Source of the DNA: PALSA-612 sp963704335
GTDB taxonomy: Bacteria > Actinomycetota > Thermoleophilia > Gaiellales > Gaiellaceae
Assembly: GCA_963704335.1 (NCBI GenBank)
Contig: OY969889.1
Span: forward strand, 1,054,001-1,118,000
DNA length: 64,000 nucleotides
Direction of reading: 5' to 3'
Below, in pieces: positions 41,948-50,227 of this stretch. A program made the position numbers and the translations under genes. Position 1 is the stretch's first letter. Each line of letters opens with the position of its first letter. A model generated the notes under the pieces. It made no database searches, was not told the DNA's origin, and worked only from the letters and a program-made list of their open reading frames with translations.

Positions 41948-42663
41948 GGTTCGAAGGCAAGGTCGCTCTGGTAACGGGCGGCGCGCGAGGCATCGGGGCC
42001 GCGACGGCGGCACGCTTCGCCGAGGAAGGCGCGAAGGTGGCGGTGACCGACCTCGACTTCGAAGGCGAGGGCGACGCGCTGCAAATCACGTGTGACGCGA
42101 CGAAACGGGACGAAGTCGAGGCCGCGGTAGCGCGGACGGTCTCCGAGCTGGGAGGACTCGATGTCCTGGTCACCTGCGCGGGGGTGATCCGCGACAACCT
42201 CCTGTTCAAGATGACGGACGACGACTTCGAGACCGTGATCAACACCCATCTCCGGGGCACCTTTCTCGCGGCGCAGGCGGCGCAGGCGCACATGGTCGAG
42301 CAGAAGTCCGGGAAGATGGTGCTCATCTCTTCGTCGTCCGCCGAGGGCAACCGCGGCCAGACGAACTACTCCGCGGCCAAGGCGGGCATCCAGGGAATGT
42401 CGAAGACGCTCGCCATCGAGCTGGGGCCGTTCGGCATCAATGTCAACTGCGTGGCGCCGGGGTTCGTAGTCACGCGGATGACGGCGCAGACGGCCGAGCG
42501 TGTCGGCGTCGAGTTCGAGGACTTCCAGAAGTTCGCCGCCGAGCAGATCCCCCTGCGGCGCGTAGGCCAGCCGGAGGACATCGCCTCGGTCATCGCCTTC
42601 CTGGCGTCGGACGAAGCGAGCTTCGTGTCCGGCCAGGTGATCTACGTCCGCGGCGGGCCCTAG
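41944..42663 (+). CDS. 3-oxoacyl-ACP/CoA reductase (FabG-like SDR)
   Basis: A 239-residue SDR: VTGGARGIGAATA, catalytic Ser in LISSSSAEGNRGQ, YSAAKAGIQG and the FabG-like end ASFVSGQVIYVRGGP. With the two MaoC proteins it forms a reductase-dehydratase unit for acyl thioesters, either in fatty-acid synthesis or in the reverse, degradative direction. ATGA overlap with the dehydratase. Confidence 0.92.
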   Translation: MRFEGKVALVTGGARGIGAATAARFAEEGAKVAVTDLDFEGEGDALQITCDATKRDEVEAAVARTVSELGGLDVLVTCAGVIRDNLLFKMTDDDFETVINTHLRGTFLAAQAAQAHMVEQKSGKMVLISSSSAEGNRGQTNYSAAKAGIQGMSKTLAIELGPFGINVNCVAPGFVVTRMTAQTAERVGVEFEDFQKFAAEQIPLRRVGQPEDIASVIAFLASDEASFVSGQVIYVRGGP

Positions 42664-42678
42664 GCGCTCGCGCCTGAA

Positions 42679-43026
42679 TCAGTAGCGGTCGAGCTCGACG
42701 AGCCGCTCGTCGCTGATCCCGAAGTGGTGCGCGACCTCGTGCAGCACGACGCGCCTGATCTCTCGCCGGAGGCGGGCCGGATCTCGGCCGTACATGCGCT
42801 CCAGCGGCCCGCTGAAGATCGTGATCTTGTCCGGCAGCGCGCCGGCGTAGAACGCACCGCGATGCGTGAGCGGCACGCCCTGGTAGAGACCCAGAAGCGG
42901 CATGCCCGCGGGCGGCTCCTCCTCGACCACGACCTCGACGTTCGACATGTACTCGGCGAGATCGGGCGGCAGCGCGTCGAGCGCGTCGCGAACGGCGTCG
43001 TCGAACTCGAGCTCCGTTGCGTCCAT
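42679..43026 (-). CDS. Zincin-like metallopeptidase (PF06262 type)
   Basis: A 115-residue minimal metzincin-like protein with HExxH (VLHEVAHHFGISDERLVELD) near the C-terminus; the family is widespread in actinobacteria and its substrate is unknown. The ATG start follows TAGCCT by 6 nt. It is convergent with the SDR, separated by 15 bp. Confidence 0.88.
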   Translation of the reverse strand: MDATELEFDDAVRDALDALPPDLAEYMSNVEVVVEEEPPAGMPLLGLYQGVPLTHRGAFYAGALPDKITIFSGPLERMYGRDPARLRREIRRVVLHEVAHHFGISDERLVELDRY

Positions 43027-43032
43027 GAGTCC

Positions 43033-43038
43033 AGGCTA
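43033..43038 (-). promoter_or_regulatory. -10 box of zincin gene (leaderless)
   Basis: TAGCCT on the minus strand, 6 nt before the ATG. A second copy of GGCTAGCG lies 15 bp farther upstream. Confidence 0.5.
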
Positions 43039-43051
43039 GCGACAGCGCAGG

Positions 43052-45319
43052 CTAGCGGTTTGGGAGCGGCAGCGAGCGGCGGCGGTCGCCTGTGGCGGCG
43101 AAGATTGCGTTGGCGACCGCGGGCGCGACGCAGACGATCGGTGTCTCGCCGGCGCCGGCCGAGGGCACGTCGGGTCGGTCGAGCAGGACGACGTCGATTG
43201 CAGGCACGTCGCTGAAGCGGGGCACGCGGTACTGAGAGAGTGATCGCGTGACCAGCCGGCCTTGCGCGAACTCGACCCGCTCGAAGAGCGCGCCGCCGAG
43301 ACCCATGATGGTCGCGCCTTCGATCTGGTTGGCGAGGTTGTCGGCATCGACGATCGCGCCACAGTCGAAGGCTGTGACAAGCCGCCTGACGCCGATCGTT
43401 CCGTCCGGCTCGACGCCGACTTCGGCGCAGGTGGCGACGTAGGCGCCCTTCTCGACGCCGCAGGCGATTCCCAGCCCAGGTCGCTCGTTCCAGCCCGCGC
43501 GTTCGGCCGCAGCGCGGAGGACTCCGGCGAGCCGCTCCTCGTCGAGGTGTCGCAGCCTCAGCTCCACGGGGTCGACACCGAGCCGGTCGGCAAGCTCGTC
43601 GAGGTGAGATTCGCGGGCGAAGTGGTTGGCGGTGGCTCCGATGCCGCGGTACGAGCCCCCACGCAGGGGCGAGTCCGCGGGCTGAAAGACGAGCTGTTGG
43701 TGCGCAATCGCATACGGGCACCCGATCCCCGCGGCGCCGGAGCCGATGTTCAGGAAGTCCCAGGCCGTCACCGTGCCGTTGGAATCAGCACCGCTATGGA
43801 TGTCGATGACGGCTGCCGGGCGGACGTACGCCGCCTCGAACTCCTCTGCGCGGCTCCAGTGCACCTTCACGGGCTGCCGTGCCTCACGCGCGAGTCGCGC
43901 CGCCTCGATCGCCACTTCGCCACGGTGCTTCCCGCCGAAGGCCGAGCCGGCCGTCGGCGCGACCACGCGGACGTTCTCTTCCGGGACGCCGATCGCTTCC
44001 GCCAGCTCCGCCCGGACGCCGAACGGTCGCTGGGTCCCCGTCCACACGGTTAACCGGTCGCCCTGCCACTCGGCGAGGGCCGCGCGCGTCTCGAGCGGCA
44101 CGTGCGCGATACAGGCGGTCGTGTACGTCGCGTCGAGCCGCACGGGCGCCTCGGCAAGTGCGCCCTTCACGTCACCAACTTCCTGAATGGACGACTCACC
44201 GGCCGGGTGTGAGCGAAGGTACGCCTCGAGCTCTCCGTCGTCCACGCCGGCTGGGAGCTCCCAGGCCACGCGGTCGCGCGCCGACCCGTGGACTACGCCG
44301 GGCTGCGTGACGTCGCTCGGGAAGACGGCTGAGCCCGTCACGACCTCGAGCCCGCCCAGACGTCTGGCGCTGCTCAGCGCCGGGAGTGGGCCGAGCTCCT
44401 CGGCTGCGACCTCAACGCGACGCTCGCCGGGCTGGAGGGGTTGCTCGAGCGAGCGCTTGGCGGCGGCTGCGGCCGCCCGTAGCAGCGGTGCGGCATCGGC
44501 CATCGAGCGACTCCCGAACGTGCCCCGGTCGTAGGGGCAGAGATCGGTATCTCCCATCACCAGGCTCACGGCATCGACCGGCGCTCCGAGCTCCGCAGCG
44601 ACGAGGAGCGAGAGCGCCGTGCGGTTGCCCTGACCGACATCAACCTTGCCGGTGAAGGCGGTGACTGCGCCGTCGGCATCGACATGGAGCCAGGCGCCTG
44701 CGCTCGTCGCCCAGTGCTCGGGCTCGACGGAGACGACGAGCCCGGTCGGCAGCACCGCGAACCAGTCGCGCTCGGCGACGGGGGCTAGATCCCAAGGCTT
44801 TGCCGGGCGACCGAACGGCGGCTCTGGCTGTCGTGGCCGAACCGCCGCCGGCTCGTCCCTGAGCTCTGCGGCCCGCTGCACGGCCTTGACGATCCGCGGA
44901 TAGGCACAGCAGCGGCAGATGTTCCCCTCCAGCGCGGCGATGATCGTCGCCGCGTCTGGATCCGGGTCCTCCGCCAAAAGCACCGAGGCCGACATGATCA
45001 TCCCCGGCGTGCAGTAGCCGCACTGGAACGCGGCTTGCTCCAGGAACGCCTGCTGCAGCGGATGGAGCGTCCCAGCCGGCGCGAGCCCCTCCAGCGTCGT
45101 CACCTGCCGCCCCGCCACGTCGGCCGCGGTCACCATGCAGGAACGCACCGGTTCGCGGTCGACGAGCACCGTGCACGATCCGCAGACGCCCTCGCCGCAA
45201 CCGGGTTTCGCTGCGGTCAGCCCTAGCTGCTCACGGAGAATTGCCAGGAGCTGTTGGTCTGCCCCTCCGGCCACGACGTGTTCGACTCCGTTGACGGCGA
45301 GTCGCACCGCCCAGGTCAC
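43052..45319 (-). CDS. Fused 2Fe-2S / molybdopterin oxidoreductase (xanthine dehydrogenase family, no FAD domain)
   Basis: A 755-residue protein. Residues 1-150 are a CoxS/IorA-like subunit with all eight iron-sulfur Cys (GCGEGVCGSC...; QCGYCTPGM; GNICRCCAYPRI). After a Pro-rich linker comes an IorB-like molybdopterin domain (GKVDVGQGNRTALSLLVA, GGSYRGIGATANHF, catalytic Glu in AGAGETPIV). No FAD subunit is encoded next to it, so electrons probably go to a cytochrome, as in isoquinoline and nicotinate hydroxylases. The substrate is presumably an N-heterocycle or aldehyde. GTGA overlap with the methyltransferase. Confidence 0.88.
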   Translation of the reverse strand: MTWAVRLAVNGVEHVVAGGADQQLLAILREQLGLTAAKPGCGEGVCGSCTVLVDREPVRSCMVTAADVAGRQVTTLEGLAPAGTLHPLQQAFLEQAAFQCGYCTPGMIMSASVLLAEDPDPDAATIIAALEGNICRCCAYPRIVKAVQRAAELRDEPAAVRPRQPEPPFGRPAKPWDLAPVAERDWFAVLPTGLVVSVEPEHWATSAGAWLHVDADGAVTAFTGKVDVGQGNRTALSLLVAAELGAPVDAVSLVMGDTDLCPYDRGTFGSRSMADAAPLLRAAAAAAKRSLEQPLQPGERRVEVAAEELGPLPALSSARRLGGLEVVTGSAVFPSDVTQPGVVHGSARDRVAWELPAGVDDGELEAYLRSHPAGESSIQEVGDVKGALAEAPVRLDATYTTACIAHVPLETRAALAEWQGDRLTVWTGTQRPFGVRAELAEAIGVPEENVRVVAPTAGSAFGGKHRGEVAIEAARLAREARQPVKVHWSRAEEFEAAYVRPAAVIDIHSGADSNGTVTAWDFLNIGSGAAGIGCPYAIAHQQLVFQPADSPLRGGSYRGIGATANHFARESHLDELADRLGVDPVELRLRHLDEERLAGVLRAAAERAGWNERPGLGIACGVEKGAYVATCAEVGVEPDGTIGVRRLVTAFDCGAIVDADNLANQIEGATIMGLGGALFERVEFAQGRLVTRSLSQYRVPRFSDVPAIDVVLLDRPDVPSAGAGETPIVCVAPAVANAIFAATGDRRRSLPLPNR

Positions 45320-46041
45320 GCCGGTCGCCGGGCGAAGAAGACGAGCTCTCGTCCGGGCCGGTCGGGCGCGCCGCGCACTTCGTCCACGACGTACCCCTGC
45401 TCGGCCAGCGTGGCGCCAATCTCCTCGCGCTCGCGGAAGCGCAGCGTCGAGTCGGATGTCAACACTTCGCCGTCGGGGAACACGCACGTCCCGCGGAAGC
45501 TGACCAACGGCAGGGCCACCTCGGTCAGCTCGACCCAGCTCTCGACTGCACCCATGCCGTTCACCTCCGTGACACCGTGTGTCGTGGCCCTGGTCCACTC
45601 GCGCCACGCCTCAGCTGCCGGGTCTCGCGTTTCGAATACCAGGCGCCCGCCGGGCCGCAGGGCTTCATGAATTCCACGCAGCGTTCCTTCCCAGTCTCGT
45701 GGCTCGACAATCGCCTGGGCGACGTTGGCGGTCATCGTCGCGAGGTCCACCTCCAGCGGTGGCAGCGACGTTGCGTCGCCGTGGATCCAGCGCACGCGAT
45801 CTGCTCCAGGCTTGGCCCGCGCGACATCGAGCGACGCACGCGCCGGATCGACGCCGATCACGTCCAGACCCCGGTCGGCCAGCAGCAGCGCGAACGTGCC
45901 CGTCCCACAGCCGACATCGAGGACACAGCGAGCCGCGAGCTCCTCGGCGATGGCGGCGTAGACCTCGAGATCGCTGCGGTCGGGATCCAACGCGTCGTAG
46001 ATCGCCGCCAGCCGCGGGTGCTCGAAGATGTTGTCGGCCAT
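45316..46041 (-). CDS. Class I SAM-dependent methyltransferase
   Basis: A 241-residue methyltransferase with the SAM motif VLDVGCGTGTFALLLA, acidic IGVDPARASLDVARA and motif II DLATMTANVAQ. Methyl acceptor unknown. ATG start; upstream sequence has only a weak AATCAT -10 candidate. It overlaps the molybdenum enzyme gene and may modify its substrate or be unrelated. Confidence 0.85.
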   Translation of the reverse strand: MADNIFEHPRLAAIYDALDPDRSDLEVYAAIAEELAARCVLDVGCGTGTFALLLADRGLDVIGVDPARASLDVARAKPGADRVRWIHGDATSLPPLEVDLATMTANVAQAIVEPRDWEGTLRGIHEALRPGGRLVFETRDPAAEAWREWTRATTHGVTEVNGMGAVESWVELTEVALPLVSFRGTCVFPDGEVLTSDSTLRFREREEIGATLAEQGYVVDEVRGAPDRPGRELVFFARRPA

Positions 46042-46085
46042 GCGCCGTGAATGATTACGCGCGACTTGCGATAGCTCGGTCGGTT

Positions 46086-46391
46086 TCACGGAGGCGCAGT
46101 ACGGCCGCAGCGGATTCCCGGCCGCTCGCGGTTCGTAACGAGCCCGCCTTCGTCGACGACGGCGCAGTAGATGACGATGTGCGGCTCGCCGAAGTTGACG
46201 TTGCAGCGAAAGATCGTGCGGTCCTCGAACGATCGTTCTGTACGCAGGCAGTAGACCCACTCGAACGAGAGCTTCTTGCCGACGAGCCGTGCTTCGAGCG
46301 CTTCCTTGACGTCGGCCGGGCTCGTTTCGCCGTTGCCGCCACAGCCGGCGAGAAGGAGAAGCGTCGCGGCGACGGCCGCCGCACGCCTCAC
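46086..46391 (-). CDS. Small lipoprotein
   Basis: A 101-residue protein with a lipoprotein signal (AAAVAATLLLLAGC, lipobox LAGC) and a short domain containing three further Cys (WVYCLRTER, IFRCNVNFG, IVIYCAVV). It resembles DUF4333-like actinobacterial lipoproteins, though I would not insist. The GTG start overlaps the alcohol dehydrogenase stop, making it the last gene of the long minus-strand catabolic operon. Confidence 0.72.
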   Translation of the reverse strand: MRRAAAVAATLLLLAGCGGNGETSPADVKEALEARLVGKKLSFEWVYCLRTERSFEDRTIFRCNVNFGEPHIVIYCAVVDEGGLVTNRERPGIRCGRTAPP

Positions 46392-47419
46392 GGAGTCATG
46401 ACGATCTTCGTCGCCTCTCTGCTGTCGAAGAGGCGGTAGGCCTCGCCGGCGTCAGCGAGCTCCATGCGATGGGTGACGACCGCAGGTGGGTCGAGCCGGC
46501 CGGCGGAGATCATCTCGATCAACCGCTCGCGGTGGACGAGCGAGTCGCCGATCGACCAGCGCATCGTCAGCTCCTTCGCGAACATCCGGCCGTTGTCGAG
46601 CGGGAAGTCGGGCTCGAAGTGGGCTCCGACGACCGAGACCATCCCGCGTCCCCGCGCGAGGCCGAGCGCCGCATCGAGCGCACCCGGCGATCCGGCTGCC
46701 TCGACGACGACGTCGGCGCCGAGGCCGTCCGACTCCGCCGCGATGGCCTCCCACGCTTCATCTGGTCCGAGTGTGCGGGCACCGAGCCCGGCGGCGAGCG
46801 CGCGCCGGTCCTCGATTCCGTCGACCGCGAATACCGTCGCGCCGATATCGAGTGCGACCATCACCGCCATCAGCCCTACGGCGCCCAGGCCCACGACGCA
46901 GACGAGGTCGGTGGGCTTCGTCTCGCCGCGAACGACGGCGTCGTACGCCGTCGGCAGGTTGTCCGCCAGGAAGACCGCTGCCTCGTCGGAGACCGCGTCG
47001 GGAAGCGGCGAGAGCACCGTGTCGGCATGCGGGACGCGGACCAGCTCGGCCTGGGCACCATCGAGACGGGGGTAGACGCCGGAGTAGCCGAACAGCGCAC
47101 GGCCCGAGCACTGGGTGACACGGCCGGCGCGGCAGGCGGCGCACGTTCCGTCGGCGACGAGGCTCATGTTCACCACGCGATCGCCGGTCCGGATCTTCGA
47201 GACATCGGCGCCGACTTCGACGACTATCCCCGCAAACTCGTGTCCCATGATCGTCCCGTACTCGAAGCCCGGGACGTGCCCGTGGAGCGGTCCGAGATCG
47301 GCGCCGCAGATCGCCGCCGTGTCGACGCGGACGATCGCGTCCGTTCCCGCGAGGAGCACGGGATCCGCTACGTCCTCGACCTGGACGTCGTTCGGGCCGC
47401 GAAGGACGACGGCCTTCAC
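46388..47419 (-). CDS. Zinc-dependent alcohol dehydrogenase (MDR)
   Basis: A 343-residue medium-chain dehydrogenase. Catalytic zinc ligands are in AAICGADLGPLHG and MGHEFAG; structural zinc Cys cluster CAACRAGRVTQC; NAD motif CVVGLGAVGLMAVMVA. In the proposed B6 pathway it could oxidise the 5-hydroxymethyl group of 4-pyridoxate, replacing the flavin 4-pyridoxate dehydrogenase of M. loti (inference only). GTGA overlaps on both sides. Confidence 0.9.
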   Translation of the reverse strand: MKAVVLRGPNDVQVEDVADPVLLAGTDAIVRVDTAAICGADLGPLHGHVPGFEYGTIMGHEFAGIVVEVGADVSKIRTGDRVVNMSLVADGTCAACRAGRVTQCSGRALFGYSGVYPRLDGAQAELVRVPHADTVLSPLPDAVSDEAAVFLADNLPTAYDAVVRGETKPTDLVCVVGLGAVGLMAVMVALDIGATVFAVDGIEDRRALAAGLGARTLGPDEAWEAIAAESDGLGADVVVEAAGSPGALDAALGLARGRGMVSVVGAHFEPDFPLDNGRMFAKELTMRWSIGDSLVHRERLIEMISAGRLDPPAVVTHRMELADAGEAYRLFDSREATKIVMTP

Positions 47420-47805
47420 GCCGGTTGCTCGATCTCCACCAGGTAGCCGTCCGGATCGACGCAGAAGAAGCGGCAACCGCCCCACGGCGGCTCGAACGGC
47501 TCGGCCAGGAAGCGGGCGCCCTTGCCTTCGAGCTCCGTGTACCTCGCCCGTGCGTCCGTCACCTCGACCACGAGCACGACGCTCGCCTTGCTGGGCTCCG
47601 CCGGGGCCGTCATCGTCACACCCGGGCGGTCCTCTGCTGGATGTCCCTGTTCCGCGAGTGAAAGCCGCGTCCCGGCGAGCGTGAGCGTCGCGTAGGGCGG
47701 CTCGTCGTACGTTGCCTCGACCTCGAAGCCGATCAGGTCCCGGTAGAAGGCGAGCGAGCGGTCGACGTCGGAGACGGCGAGGATCGCTCCGGCTCGGGTC
47801 GCCAT
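47416..47805 (-). CDS. VOC-family protein (glyoxalase/dioxygenase fold)
   Basis: A 129-residue single VOC domain: AGAILAVSDVDRSLAFYRDLIGF and RFFCVDPDGYLVEIEQ with the metal Glu near the end. Such proteins can be dioxygenases, isomerases or binding proteins. In this operon a ring-fission or isomerase role is conceivable. ATG shares one base with the SDR stop (TGATG). Confidence 0.83.
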   Translation of the reverse strand: MATRAGAILAVSDVDRSLAFYRDLIGFEVEATYDEPPYATLTLAGTRLSLAEQGHPAEDRPGVTMTAPAEPSKASVVLVVEVTDARARYTELEGKGARFLAEPFEPPWGGCRFFCVDPDGYLVEIEQPA

Positions 47806-48530
47806 CAGTTGTGGGACATGCCGGCGTCCGAGACGAGCATCTGCCCCGTGATCCAGCCGGCCTCCTCGGACGCGAGGAACGCGACGGCGGGCGCGATGTC
47901 GGCGGCGAGCCCACGGCGGGGGATGGCCTGCAGCATCTGGACGAATTCGAACGCCTCCTGGTGCGGGCTCGCCATGACGCCCTCGGTCTCCGTGAGCCCG
48001 GGTGCGACCGCGTTGACGGTGATGCCGTACTTGCCCACCTCGCGCGCCATCGCCCGTGTGAAGCCGAAGATGCCACCCTTCGACGCCACGTAGTGGGCGA
48101 GGTTCGGCGTGCCCGCGAGCACGACGTTCGACGCGAGGTTGACGATCCGGCCGTACCCGGCCTCGCGCATCGGCTTGTGCCCGTAGAGACACGCCAGGAA
48201 TGTGCCGTCGAGATTGACGGCCATGATGCGGCGCCACTCGGTGAAGTCGATGTCGTCCCATTCGGTGAAGGGGACGATGGCGGCGTTGTTCACGAGCACG
48301 TCGAGCTTCCCGTACGCGCCGACGGTCTCGTCGACCATGCGTTTGACGTCCGCCTCCTCGGAGATGTCGATCTCGAGGCCCATCCCGCCCTCGGGTGCTG
48401 CGGCTTCCGCGCCCTTGATGTCGGCGACGACGACCTTGGCGCCCTCCTCCGCGAGCTTGTCCGCGATCGCCTTGCCGATGCCCTGCCCGCCGCCGGTAAC
48501 GATCGCGACCCTGTCGTCCAGCTTGCCCAT
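47805..48530 (-). CDS. SDR closely resembling pyridoxal 4-dehydrogenase
   Basis: Would oxidise pyridoxal (hemiacetal) with NAD to 4-pyridoxolactone. The 241-residue SDR has VTGGGQGIGKAIA, NNAAIVPFTEWDDIDF, catalytic Ser in NLASNVV and Tyr-x-x-x-Lys in YVASKGGI. The stretches NNAAIVPF-x-WDD and ASPHQEAFEFVQMLQA match, from memory, the distinctive M. loti pyridoxal 4-dehydrogenase and not generic SDRs. GGAGGAG lies before the ATG. The next gene upstream encodes the enzyme for the following step (lactonase). Confidence 0.82.
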   Translation of the reverse strand: MGKLDDRVAIVTGGGQGIGKAIADKLAEEGAKVVVADIKGAEAAAPEGGMGLEIDISEEADVKRMVDETVGAYGKLDVLVNNAAIVPFTEWDDIDFTEWRRIMAVNLDGTFLACLYGHKPMREAGYGRIVNLASNVVLAGTPNLAHYVASKGGIFGFTRAMAREVGKYGITVNAVAPGLTETEGVMASPHQEAFEFVQMLQAIPRRGLAADIAPAVAFLASEEAGWITGQMLVSDAGMSHN

Positions 48531-48548
48531 CGTCTCCTCCTCTTCCGC

Positions 48549-49295
48549 CTAGAGCTCGTAGTGGTCGGGAGCGTGCTTGTACGCCTGGAATGCCTCGGGA
48601 TCGTGCGAGAAGAACGCGTCCGCGCCGTGCTCGGCGGCGACGTCCTTTACGCGCTGGATCGAGCGCACACCGGCCCGCGGGTCGATGTGGAACCCTGGCT
48701 GGATTCCCCGTTCCATCGCCGCGCCCGTGTATACGACGTCGAAGGCGAACAGCATCGGCTTCGCCGCCGAGTCGCCGCTGACGAGCAAGGAGTAATGCCC
48801 GATCGTGTGGCCGGGCGTCTCGAACAGCCACAAGCCCTTCGCGACCTCGACGTCCCCCGACACCGTCTGGAACTGCGCGCCGTCGTGATCCCACGTCTTG
48901 TCCGAGTAGCCGAAGAACTCGAACGGCTCGTGGTCACGCGCCTGGGCGAGCTCCTGCTCGTGCACGACATTCGGGATGCCCGAGAAGTGCTTGTTGCCGC
49001 CGACGTGGTCGAAGTGGAGGTGGGAGTTGACGAGCGTCGTCACGTCGGACGTCGAGAAGCCGGCGAGCTCCAGCTGCGCGGGGATTGTCTGCTCCGGGGC
49101 CTGTTCGGGGAGCTCGAAAGGGAGCACGGCGTTCGTGTGCTCGAGGTCGAAGCCGGTGTCGAAGAGGAAGAGCCCGTCGTCGTGCTCGACGAGCACGCCG
49201 TACGACGGGATCCGCACCTGCGGCCCCGGCACGTTCCACATGAACTGCGTGTGCTCGATGACGATCGAGCCGTTGTCGAGCAACCAGACCTTCAT
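48549..49295 (-). CDS. 4-pyridoxolactonase-like MBL-fold lactonase
   Basis: Would hydrolyse 4-pyridoxolactone to 4-pyridoxate. The 248-residue protein has the dinuclear zinc motif VNSHLHFDHVGGNKHF, PGHTIGHYSLLV, Asp in FAFDVVY and a late His in FFSHDPEAFQAYK. It resembles AHL lactonases, but the segments EQTIPAQLELAGF, EPFEFFGYSD and GFHIDPRAGVRS match, from memory, M. loti 4-pyridoxolactonase much better. Gene order (SDR and dehydrogenase neighbours) also argues against quorum quenching. ATGA overlap with the upstream dehydrogenase. Confidence 0.83.
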   Translation of the reverse strand: MKVWLLDNGSIVIEHTQFMWNVPGPQVRIPSYGVLVEHDDGLFLFDTGFDLEHTNAVLPFELPEQAPEQTIPAQLELAGFSTSDVTTLVNSHLHFDHVGGNKHFSGIPNVVHEQELAQARDHEPFEFFGYSDKTWDHDGAQFQTVSGDVEVAKGLWLFETPGHTIGHYSLLVSGDSAAKPMLFAFDVVYTGAAMERGIQPGFHIDPRAGVRSIQRVKDVAAEHGADAFFSHDPEAFQAYKHAPDHYEL

Positions 49296-50227
49296 CGAGG
49301 CGCCAGCTCCGCCTCGAGAGCCTTGCGCACGGCGACCAGCTTCGCGGCCCGCTCGGCCCGCAGGCGGTCGATGTCCTCGGGCGTGTAGTCGTAGAGGCCG
49401 CTGCCCGTCTTCATGCCGAGGTTGCCCGCGGCGATCTTGTCCCGGATCGTCGACGACACCTCGCCCGACGTGGACAGATCCTGGTTGAGATACGAGCCGA
49501 CGGCGTTGTAGATGTCGAGGCCGGCCATGTCGAGCAGCTCCATGGGGCCGATCACGGCGAGCTTGTAGCCGATGCCCCAACGGACGTTGAGGTCGAGTCC
49601 CTCGGGGTCGATGATGCCCCGGTCGACGAGATCGAGGCATTCGCGGAGGATCGCGTAGAGGATGCGGTTCTCGACGAAGCCAGGCACCTCTTTCTCGACG
49701 ACGGGGTGGTACCCGATGCGACGAATGAGGTCGCACGTCGCGTCGACGACTTCCTGCGAGGTCTGCTCGCCGGGGATCACCTCGATCATCGGGATCAGGT
49801 GCGGTGGGTTCGACCAGTGCATGCCGACGACGCGCCCGGGATTGGCGCAGGCAGTGGCGATCTGCGTGATCGGGATGCCCGACGTGTTCGAGGCGAGCAC
49901 GGCGTCATCCGCCACGTGCTTCTCGAACTCCGCGAACACCTCGTGCTTGAGCTCGATCTTCTCCGGCACGGCCTCGAGCACGAAGTCCGCGCCGTCGAGC
50001 GCCGCGGCCAGGTCGGTCTCGAAGCGGAGCGACCCACCGTCCTCCTGCGCGGCCTCGAGCCGTTCGAGCACGCCCTCGGCCATCGTCACGCCGCCCTTCG
50101 CGCGCTCGAGCGCTTCCTCCGAGACGTCGTAGAGCGCCGTCTCGATGCCGGCGCGGGCGAGCACTGCACCCATGCCGGGGCCCATCGTCCCCGTTCCGAT
50201 CACTGCTGCGCGTCGTACCTCGGCCAT
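49292..50227 (-). CDS. 3-hydroxyacyl-CoA dehydrogenase-family protein resembling FHMPC dehydrogenase
   Basis: In M. loti this family member oxidises 5-formyl-3-hydroxy-2-methylpyridine-4-carboxylate to the dicarboxylate. The 311-residue protein has the NAD motif AVIGTGTMGPGMGAVLARAG, SNTSGIPITQI, GMHWSNPPHLIPMIEVI and VPGFVENRILYAI. The SNPPH-x-IPMIEVI and the WGIGYKLAVIGPMELLDMAG segments match, from memory, FHMPC dehydrogenase more closely than beta-oxidation enzymes. GGAGGG precedes the ATG, which lies 28 nt inside the CoxL gene. Confidence 0.82.
   Translation of the reverse strand: MAEVRRAAVIGTGTMGPGMGAVLARAGIETALYDVSEEALERAKGGVTMAEGVLERLEAAQEDGGSLRFETDLAAALDGADFVLEAVPEKIELKHEVFAEFEKHVADDAVLASNTSGIPITQIATACANPGRVVGMHWSNPPHLIPMIEVIPGEQTSQEVVDATCDLIRRIGYHPVVEKEVPGFVENRILYAILRECLDLVDRGIIDPEGLDLNVRWGIGYKLAVIGPMELLDMAGLDIYNAVGSYLNQDLSTSGEVSSTIRDKIAAGNLGMKTGSGLYDYTPEDIDRLRAERAAKLVAVRKALEAELAPR

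Noticed and set aside
42660..42663. A fifth CTAG stop interlock.
   Set aside because: The minus-strand frame ending there is a shadow; the real zincin gene ends at 42679.
48549..49295. Quorum-quenching AHL lactonase.
   Set aside because: The HxHxDH fold is shared, but the flanking segments and the neighbouring SDR and hydroxyacid dehydrogenase fit 4-pyridoxolactonase better. Not excluded without an assay.
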